Below are positions 1-4,157 of a stretch of 5,023 nucleotides of DNA, one piece after another. The position numbers were made by a program, and so were the translations under genes. Under the pieces are notes generated by a model. That model had not been told where the DNA came from. It did no database searches and was given only the letters and a program-made list of their open reading frames with translations. Numbering within the stretch: the first letter of the stretch is position 1; every line of letters begins with the position of its first letter. This DNA comes from Verrucomicrobiales bacterium (GTDB lineage: Bacteria; Verrucomicrobiota; Verrucomicrobiia; Limisphaerales; JAFMIX01), in the NCBI GenBank assembly GCA_017853785.1, contig JAFMIX010000177.1, positions 1 to 5,023 on the forward strand, in the 5' to 3' direction.

Positions 1-321
1 GAAATCTCCGAAGCCGCCGGCGTGACGATGGTCGTCGAGGAACAGCGCGTGCCCGTGCGCGAAGACGTCCACGCCGCGTGCGAAATCCTCGGCCTCGACG
101 TCTTTCAAGTCGCGAACGAAGGCCGCTTCGCCGCGTTCATCCCCGAGCGCGAGGCCGAGCGGGCGGTGGCCGTGATGCGCGGGATGCCCCACGGCAAAGG
201 CGCGGTGGTTATCGGCCAGGTGACAAGCGAAAAGCCCGCGAGGGTGTTGCTCCAGGGGAAGATCGGCGCGCGGCGCATCCTCGACATGGCGAGCGGCGAG
301 CAGTTGCCGCGCATCTGCTGA
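1..321 (+). CDS. hypE: HypE, hydrogenase maturation protein, C-terminal part (5' end outside window)
   Basis: The frame is open from base 1 and gives 106 residues before a TGA stop. They match the C-terminal domain of HypE, the AIR-synthase-like enzyme that, with HypF, makes the cyanide ligands of the [NiFe]-hydrogenase active site in the cytoplasm. HypE ATP-dependently dehydrates a carbamoyl group carried on its C-terminal cysteine. Visible landmarks are CEILGLD followed by VANEGRFAAFIP, a MRGMPHGKGAVVIGQV stretch, and the ending GEQLPRIC. PRIC with the terminal Cys is the family signature and the carbamoylated residue, so the C-terminus is intact. HypE proteins are usually about 330-350 residues, so roughly two thirds lies upstream. 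The GTG at 22 and ATG at 28 are internal codons, not starts. Other hyp genes are expected to the left but are not seen. Confidence 0.96.
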   Translation, partial: EISEAAGVTMVVEEQRVPVREDVHAACEILGLDVFQVANEGRFAAFIPEREAERAVAVMRGMPHGKGAVVIGQVTSEKPARVLLQGKIGARRILDMASGEQLPRIC

Positions 322-370
322 AGCAGGACGCCGCAGCCGGTGCGGCGCGGCCCGGTGGCGCATCCGATGA

Positions 371-398
371 TTGACAGCGCGGGGGATGGCGGTAGCAT
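371..398 (+). promoter_or_regulatory. Putative sigma70-type promoter for tRNA-Glu
   Basis: A perfect -35 hexamer TTGACA lies at 371-376. A 16-base spacer follows, then TAGCAT at 393-398, which matches 4 of 6 positions of TATAAT. Transcription would start near 405, about 11 bases before the mature tRNA end at 416. It is the only good promoter-like match seen between hypE and the RelE-like gene. It may therefore also drive that gene. The assignment rests on sequence match and position only. Confidence 0.55.
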
Positions 399-415
399 GG
401 CGCGGATTTAGGTTT

Positions 416-490
416 GGCGCGTTCGTCTATCGGCTAGGACATGGCCCTCTCAAGGCCGAGGGACGGGTTCGATTCCCGTACGCGCTACCA
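416..490 (+). tRNA. tRNA-Glu, anticodon CUC, CCA encoded
   Basis: A full cloverleaf can be drawn by hand. Acceptor 416-422 pairs with 480-486. D-stem GTCT (425-428) pairs with GGAC (437-440). Anticodon stem 442-446 pairs with 454-458 around loop CTCTCAA. T-stem 463-467 pairs with 475-479 around loop TTCGATT. The anticodon CTC at 449-451 reads GAG (Glu). The variable loop has 4 bases (459-462), the discriminator is A487, and CCA is encoded at 488-490. The first acceptor pair is G1-U72 rather than the common G-C. The gene sits alone between hypE and a RelE-like gene on the same strand. Confidence 0.97.
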
Positions 491-492
491 AT

Positions 493-513
493 GCTGCAGC
501 GGAAAACTGCAGC
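493..513 (+). other. Hairpin between tRNA-Glu and RelE-like gene
   Basis: GCTGCAG (493-499) and CTGCAGC (507-513) form a perfect 7-bp stem with a 7-base loop, starting 3 bases after the encoded CCA. No T-run follows, so it does not look like an intrinsic terminator. It could be a processing or stabilising structure in a tRNA-mRNA transcript, left as the 5' leader of the downstream message once the tRNA is cut away. The inverted repeat is seen directly; the role is inferred. Confidence 0.45.
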
Positions 514-531
514 CGCAAGCCGAGCAACACT

Positions 532-891
532 ATGCAACCTTTTCAAATCATCTTCAACCCGACGAGCGCGGCGGAACTGGCGCGGATGCCCAAGGAACTG
601 CAGTTGGAGATCCTGGGGGAATTCCGCGGCCTGCCGCGACAGGTGCAGAGCACGGAACTGGAGCGCTTCGGCGAACTGCAACGCTCGGGCCGGACGCTGC
701 ACCGCTTCCGCGTGGGGGATTACCGCGTTTATTTTGAGCGGCACGATCTGGGGCTGGTGATCCACCGCATCCTGAGCCGGCATACGCTGAAGGATTTTCT
801 GTTCCGCTCGGGCTTGAACGCGCAAGAGGACGAAGCCTTGCAGGAGAATCCCAAATTCTGGGATCTGATCGAAGCAGCCCGCGGGAAGTGA
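532..891 (+). CDS. Solitary RelE/ParE-superfamily toxin-like protein with C-terminal extension
   Basis: The protein has 119 residues. Residues 3 to about 90 fit the RelE/ParE fold. They begin with FQIIFNPTSAAELARMP and a helical region, then strands with RTLHRFRVGDYRVYFER (residues 54-70); the GDYRV-YFE motif is the family's core strand signature. LVIHRILSRHTLKDFLFRS follows at 75-93. RelE members cut mRNA on the ribosome and ParE members poison gyrase; which activity applies here, if any, cannot be read from sequence. RelE/ParE toxins usually have about 85-100 residues, so roughly 25 extra residues (GLNAQEDEALQENPKFWDLIEA) form an acidic C-terminal tail. No antitoxin ORF is visible: upstream is tRNA-Glu and downstream is a convergent gene. 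No Shine-Dalgarno precedes the ATG; it was chosen because the family-like N-terminus begins right there. It may be a domesticated housekeeping member, not an active toxin. Confidence 0.82.
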   Translation: MQPFQIIFNPTSAAELARMPKELQLEILGEFRGLPRQVQSTELERFGELQRSGRTLHRFRVGDYRVYFERHDLGLVIHRILSRHTLKDFLFRSGLNAQEDEALQENPKFWDLIEAARGK

Positions 892-916
892 CGCCGGCCA
901 ACTTCAGGGCCGGCGT
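891..916 (+). terminator. GC-rich hairpin at the end of the RelE-like gene
   Basis: ACGCCGGCC (891-899) pairs perfectly with GGCCGGCGT (908-916) around an 8-base loop, starting at the last base of the stop codon. Only two Ts occur at the stem end before TAAAGG, so a classical U-tract is missing. It is placed correctly to end the tRNA/RelE-like transcript, or to protect its 3' end. Confidence 0.45.
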
Positions 917-923
917 TAAAGGA

Positions 924-950
924 CTCCTTGGTGAAATCCACCCAAAGGAG
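924..950 (-). terminator. Hairpin downstream of the minus-strand secreted-protein operon
   Basis: Plus-strand CTCCTTGGTG (924-933) pairs with CACC (939-942) and AAGGAG (945-950), with bases 943-944 bulged and a 5-base loop. Read on the minus strand, the stem is followed by TCCTTT, a weak U-rich tail. It lies 28 bases past the stop of the PEP-CTERM gene. This fits a modest intrinsic terminator for that strand. Confidence 0.4.
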
Positions 951-978
951 CGTATCCGTTCCAGAAACCGCCCGGCTG

Positions 979-1713
979 TTATTTCTTTGCTGGAGCGACC
1001 ATCTTCGGCATCGCAGCCCGCCGCCGGGCCACCAGCGTCACGCCGGCAATAGTGCCGAACGCGACCAGCGCCCAGGTTGTCGGCTCGGGCACGACATCAA
1101 TCGTGAGCCCCCAACTGGTCAGGGTGCTGGTGCCATTGCCTTCGGTGAAGTCCGCGAGGAACAACGTCCACGTGCCGTTTGCATTATGCCCGTTCAAAAT
1201 GTCGAGCCCCGCGGTGGAGGTCGAACCGGAGAAATTTGCGTCCGGACTGACGGTGCGACCGTCCGCCAGATAGGTGCCGCCGCTGGTCCAAGTGGACACG
1301 CCATGAATGTCAGTATAGCCGCCGCCGAGATCGCCGGTGAGGGTAATGCTCGTGGCGGTGGATTCGTAGCCGAAGCCGCTCGCGTCGGTCCGACCCACGC
1401 GGTTCAGCAGGATGGATTGGGTCGTGCTGCCATCGGCAGAGACGAATACGAGGTAGCCGTAGAGGTCACCGATGAAACCATCACTGGTGAGATGGTCGAA
1501 ATTGAGCTCCACCGACACACTGCCGATGTCGGTGCCGCCGTTGCCGGTCAGCCCGCTGGTGGTGATCTCCGATTGATAGCCGGTCGGATTACCATCAGGG
1601 ATGACCTCGTTGATGACGTTGGTGTAGCTGTAGAGCGTGGCGCGCGCCGAGGAGGCGAGCGTCAGGGTGATCGCGGTGGCCAGCAGCAGCCTGGAGAAAA
1701 AGTTGGTTTGCAT
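979..1713 (-). CDS. PEP-CTERM protein with proprotein-convertase-type P-domain
   Basis: The protein has 244 residues. Residues 1-25 are a Sec signal peptide (FFSRLLLATAITLTLASS core, ARA cleavage motif at 23-25). Residues about 35-207 resemble the P/Homo B domain: IPDGNPTGYQSEI, GSVSVELNFDHL near 64-75, GDLYGYLVF at 82-90, and the hallmark LNGHNANGTWTLFLADF (173-189) with LTSWGLTIDV (198-207). P-domains are jelly-roll modules usually attached to subtilisin-like or metallo-proteases; here there is no protease domain. The C-terminus has a PEP-CTERM signal: VPEP at 208-211, a hydrophobic helix at about 213-229 and an RRR cluster at 230-232. This is the signal recognised by the exosortase system for export and surface anchoring. 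A 12-residue tail follows the arginines, longer than usual. The start lies 24 bases after the Ig-repeat gene, so the two are probably one operon. No Shine-Dalgarno is seen. Exact role unknown. Confidence 0.88.
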   Translation of the reverse strand: MQTNFFSRLLLATAITLTLASSARATLYSYTNVINEVIPDGNPTGYQSEITTSGLTGNGGTDIGSVSVELNFDHLTSDGFIGDLYGYLVFVSADGSTTQSILLNRVGRTDASGFGYESTATSITLTGDLGGGYTDIHGVSTWTSGGTYLADGRTVSPDANFSGSTSTAGLDILNGHNANGTWTLFLADFTEGNGTSTLTSWGLTIDVVPEPTTWALVAFGTIAGVTLVARRRAAMPKMVAPAKK

Positions 1714-1737
1714 AATCGTTTTTGGTTGGGTTCAGGC

Positions 1738-3657
1738 TTATTGCAGGAAGATTCGGTAATATGCCGATGCGGGCGGCGCGCCGAGATCGGTGAAGTTGTC
1801 CACGTTGGTGATCAGGCCGGTGGATGGCACGAGGTTCGTATTGATCGAGACCCAGCCGGCGCCGACGCTGAGGTTGGTCGAGCGCTGCACGTAATAGGTC
1901 CAGCCGGGCACGCCTGCAAACCGGGACGTCACTGAATTGGCGGTGACGGTGACTGCGCCGGAATTTTGGCCCGTCACTGACTTGTGGTTCACCGCGACAT
2001 TGCCGGTGGCCGTGCCGCCCTGACCATCGCTGACGGTGTAGGTGAAGCTGTCATTCGCATTATGATCAGGGAGCGGCGCGTAGCGGATGGACGAACCGCT
2101 GATGGTGATGGTCGCACCTTGGCTGCCGCTGCCTACGCTGCTCAAGGTGACAACATGATCCGCCGCCCGCTGCGTGACGTTGGTGAGCAGGTTGGCGATG
2201 TTGATGAACAAGCCCGTGCCGGTCGCGCGCGTGTAGGTGGCGTTGCCCGCGACGGGCGGACGGTTGGTGACGACCTGCCCGCCGGCGAGGCTGTTGGTGC
2301 TGCCAAGGTAATTGCCGTCCCCCGCGTATTCCGCGGTGATGGTGTTCGTGCCGCGCGGCAGCAACGTGGTGGTCGCAGTGGCAGTGCCGCTGGAGATGGG
2401 CGCCGAGGGCAACGCGAAGCCGTTGGTCTTGAAAATCACGTTACCAGTAGCCGCCGCCGGGAGGGTGGCGGTAAAGGTGACGTTGGTGGTGAAACCGGAG
2501 GGATTGATTGATGAAGTCACCGTGAGGGCCGTGCCGGCTTGGTTGACGGTCACGGTCACGGTGTTGGTGGCGTTATTGTAATTCGCCGCGTCCGTCGGCG
2601 TGAAGAACGCCGAGACGTTCGTCGAACCTGCATTCGGCGCGATGCCAGTGTTTACAAAATTGAACGTGCCAGAAACCGCCGCGCCGTTCGCAGCGTTCGT
2701 CGCCGCGCTGCCGCTCAAGCTCGAATTCGCCAGCGTCTGCCCGAAGGTGATTGCACTCGCCGTCAGCGTCAACGTCGGCGTCCGCTTGTTCACCGTCACG
2801 CTTGTCGTCGTCGTCGCACTGTTGTAATTAGCCGTGTCCGTCGGCGTGAACGTCACCGACTGGCTCGCTGTTCCCGCATTGGGCGTCGTGGCCGGACTGG
2901 TGAACGCAAAACTCCCCGCCACCGAAGCATTGTTCGCCGCGTTGGTCGCCGCGCCGCCGCTCAAACTCGAACCGCTCAACGCCTGGCCAAAGGTGATCGC
3001 CGTCGCCGAGGGCGCCGTCAACGTCGGCGTCCGCTTGTTCACCGTCACCGTCACCGTGTTCGTCACGTTGTTATAATTGGTCGAGGCGGACGGCGTGAAG
3101 ATTACCGACACGTTTGTGCTGCCCGCATTCGGCGCGATGCCGGTATTGGCAAAAACGAACGTGCCGGCAACGGACGCACCCGCCGAATTGGTGAGCGCAC
3201 CGCCCGGCGTTGAACTTGCCAATGTCTGACCAAAGGTGATCGCCGTGCCTGAAAATGCCGTTGATACCAGCGGCGTCTGCTTGTTGATGGTGAGAGACCC
3301 ACTTCCGCTGGCACTGCCGTTATCGGTGCAGGTCACCGTGAATGAATTGGACGTGACGGCCGGGGTTGTGGTTGCACTGGTGATCGTCAAGGTAAATGTT
3401 TTGGTTGCGGAGGAAGCCGGAGAAAAAGTCGCTCCTGCTGGAAGACCACTAACACTCACGGTCAAAGTGCCGCTTCCCGAGCCAGCCACAGTGATTGGGA
3501 ATGTCACAGAACCAACCGTCCCAAAAGTCAATGAATTCGATTGAGCTCCAACGGTGACGGAGGTCGGTGCAATAGCCGCCCGGGCAGAACTTGTTATCAA
3601 GGTCATTGCCGCAAACAGGACGGTCAACAATAAGATTCTAATCATTTTCATACTCAT
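1738..3657 (-). CDS. Secreted multi-domain Ig-like repeat protein, probable surface adhesin or matrix protein
   Basis: The protein has 639 residues. It has a signal peptide at 1-27 (hydrophobic stretch RILLLTVLFAAMTLITSS, ARA at 25-27). An Ig-like beta module follows at about 29-125. Three homologous modules of 81-83 residues come next at 128-209, 210-292 and 293-373, each with A-ITFGQ-L near the start and TP-----NYN---TTVTVTVN at the end, resembling MBG/YDG-type Ig folds. A Big_3-like module lies at about 376-465 (INPSGFTTNVTFTATLP, ITAEYAGDGNYLGST). A cadherin-like module lies at about 466-556 (YAPLPDHNANDSFTYTVSDG). A final domain at about 565-639 carries WTYYVQRSTNL and ends YYRIFLQ. Composition is rich in Thr, Ser, Ala, Asn and Gly with one Cys (110), typical of extracellular beta-sandwich proteins. 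No catalytic motif, PEP-CTERM or LPXTG anchor is seen. ATG at 3657 starts MSMKM; in-frame Met3 and Met5 are also possible. It is the first clear gene of a two-gene operon. Confidence 0.9.
   Translation of the reverse strand: MSMKMIRILLLTVLFAAMTLITSSARAAIAPTSVTVGAQSNSLTFGTVGSVTFPITVAGSGSGTLTVSVSGLPAGATFSPASSATKTFTLTITSATTTPAVTSNSFTVTCTDNGSASGSGSLTINKQTPLVSTAFSGTAITFGQTLASSTPGGALTNSAGASVAGTFVFANTGIAPNAGSTNVSVIFTPSASTNYNNVTNTVTVTVNKRTPTLTAPSATAITFGQALSGSSLSGGAATNAANNASVAGSFAFTSPATTPNAGTASQSVTFTPTDTANYNSATTTTSVTVNKRTPTLTLTASAITFGQTLANSSLSGSAATNAANGAAVSGTFNFVNTGIAPNAGSTNVSAFFTPTDAANYNNATNTVTVTVNQAGTALTVTSSINPSGFTTNVTFTATLPAAATGNVIFKTNGFALPSAPISSGTATATTTLLPRGTNTITAEYAGDGNYLGSTNSLAGGQVVTNRPPVAGNATYTRATGTGLFINIANLLTNVTQRAADHVVTLSSVGSGSQGATITISGSSIRYAPLPDHNANDSFTYTVSDGQGGTATGNVAVNHKSVTGQNSGAVTVTANSVTSRFAGVPGWTYYVQRSTNLSVGAGWVSINTNLVPSTGLITNVDNFTDLGAPPASAYYRIFLQ
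2768..2799. repeat. 32-bp perfect direct repeat, copy 1
   Basis: These 32 bases are identical to 3017-3048, at an offset of 249 bases (83 codons, in phase with the protein repeats). They encode VTVNKRTPTLT on the minus strand, at the junction between units 2 and 3. Third positions are also identical, so the match is not explained by protein conservation alone. Confidence 0.9.
3017..3048. repeat. 32-bp perfect direct repeat, copy 2
   Basis: This is the second copy of the sequence at 2768-2799, at the junction between repeat units 1 and 2. In-phase identity makes loss or gain of one whole module by recombination easy to picture. Confidence 0.9.
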
Positions 3658-3671
3658 TACTTGGTTTCTCT

Positions 3672-3839
3672 CTAGCGGAATTGGACCACCCTCGAAGCCG
3701 GCTGCATGGAGTTAACACCCAACCGCGCCCGCAAGACGATTGCGGTGGCGTTTTGGTTGCGCCCCAGATATTGGGTGGTGCCGCCAAACAGAACCCCGGA
3801 CGGGCTGAAAGGCTGCTGTTTTATGCTGTTTTGCTTCAT
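3672..3839 (-). CDS. Possible small protein, 55 residues, unknown function
   Basis: ATG at 3839 opens a 55-codon frame ending in TAG at 3672-3674, 14 bases before the Ig-repeat gene. It starts MKQNSIKQQPFSPSG, continues with LFGGTTQYLGRNQNATAIV and ends in QPASRVVQFR. By hand count about 39 of 53 informative codons end in G or C, which is higher than this AT-richer leader as a whole and favours real coding. No signal peptide, membrane segment or domain is recognised, and no clear ribosome binding site is seen. It could be a genuine small gene of the operon, the back half of a frameshifted gene together with the ORF just upstream, or part of an interspersed repeat. Confidence 0.35.
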   Translation of the reverse strand: MKQNSIKQQPFSPSGVLFGGTTQYLGRNQNATAIVLRARLGVNSMQPASRVVQFR

Positions 3840-3841
3840 GA

Positions 3842-3958
3842 TCACTGTTTTTGGCGGCTTTTCGGACTGCCACCGAACCGCCCCGTACTTGCAATATCAG
3901 TGCCGATCAAACCGCTGGTGGCCACTTGAATTGCATACGCTTTCATCAAGGCCACCAT
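3842..3958 (-). CDS. Possible small ORF, 38 residues, upstream of the 55-residue ORF
   Basis: ATG at 3958 (or the in-frame ATG at 3946) opens a frame starting MVALMKAYAIQVATSG and containing TDIASTGRFGGSPK before a TGA at 3842-3844. The next ORF begins two bases after this stop in another frame. One extra base in the A-run at about 3859-3862 would join the two into a single reading frame of about 91 codons through GGSPKKPPKTVIMKQ. That makes a frameshifted or disrupted small gene a fair alternative. No family is recognised. Confidence 0.22.
   Translation of the reverse strand: MVALMKAYAIQVATSGLIGTDIASTGRFGGSPKSRQKQ
3853..3882. other. Two-part GC-rich hairpin in the leader region
   Basis: GGCGG (3853-3857) pairs with CCGCC (3878-3882), and TTCGG (3861-3865) pairs with CCGAA (3873-3877). 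Three bases (3858-3860) are bulged and the loop is 7 bases. There is no T-run after it in either direction, so it is not an intrinsic terminator. It overlaps the end of the 38-codon ORF and could be an RNA element of the leader or a coincidence of composition. Confidence 0.4.
3916..3957. repeat. 8-bp inverted repeat with 26-base spacer
   Basis: TGGTGGCC (3916-3923) and GGCCACCA (3950-3957) are perfect inverted copies. On the minus strand the upstream arm includes part of the ATG at 3958 of the short ORF, so a hairpin would cover its start. An operator-like or translation-control role is possible. Eight bases can also arise by chance. Confidence 0.25.
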
Positions 3959-4157
3959 GTATATCATAAAAGCTTGAGGACACAAGTGGGAGTTTTGCCG
4001 GTTGATGCCCCGGGGAAAATACTAACGCGTAATGCGGCGCGAGCAATCGCACGGCGGTTTGCAGGGTGCTGGTGATAGGATAGTGCGAACGCCCCGCAGC
4101 GGAATCTAACGTTAACGGATTTTTGCGCCCCGGGTTTTCCGGGCTTAACCAGCACGG
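3959..4157. other. Intergenic stretch between aguA and the leader ORFs; no gene supported
   Basis: No convincing coding frame, RNA gene or classical terminator is seen. A short stem CCCGG (4129-4133) / CCGGG (4139-4143) lies 15 bases past the aguA stop but has only 5 bp, and no T-run follows it on the minus strand. The minus strand has a TATGAT -10-like hexamer at 3968-3963 with no acceptable -35. The promoter of the secreted-protein operon probably lies here or in the leader, but it cannot be placed. Confidence 0.5.

Larger units (their letters stand above)
2539..3276 (-). repeat. Three tandem Ig-like repeat units inside the secreted protein gene
   Basis: Units lie at 3276-3031, 3030-2782 and 2781-2539 (82, 83 and 81 codons). 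Each encodes one beta-sandwich module beginning TPxLx and closing in VTVTVN or VTVN. Units 1 and 3 share NTGIAPNAGSTNVS, while units 2 and 3 share SLSGxAATNAAN, so similarity is mosaic instead of graded. This suggests duplication followed by exchange between units. Confidence 0.85.

Noticed and set aside
416..540. Integration site or mobile element at the tRNA 3' end
   Set aside because: No integrase gene and no second copy of the tRNA 3' end were found in the window.
371..760. 129-residue plus-strand frame overlapping the tRNA and RelE-like gene
   Set aside because: It reads through the whole tRNA and out of frame through the RelE-like gene; the sequence is Arg/Ala-rich and featureless.
427..901. 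Minus-strand open frames across the tRNA and RelE-like gene
   Set aside because: They run antisense through a well-supported tRNA and a recognisable protein, and their translations have no domain features. I also considered them as a possible antitoxin and found no antitoxin-like DNA-binding motif.
928..1935. 335-residue plus-strand open frame opposite the PEP-CTERM gene
   Set aside because: The translation is Arg/Gly-rich with no recognisable domain, while the minus strand gives a signal peptide, P-domain and PEP-CTERM. Long antisense frames are expected in GC-rich genes.
1984..3213. Several plus-strand open frames (175, 224 and 80-102 residues) opposite the Ig-repeat gene
   Set aside because: They mirror the repeats of the minus-strand gene, are Arg- or Val-rich and low in complexity, and have no family features.
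2539..3276. Possible CRISPR-like array because of regular repeats
   Set aside because: The units are about 246 bases, lie within one open frame and encode homologous protein modules; there are no short repeats with unique spacers.
3963..3968. TATGAT (minus strand) as a promoter -10 for the leader ORFs
   Set aside because: No acceptable -35 lies 15-19 bases upstream, and a single hexamer is too weak to call.
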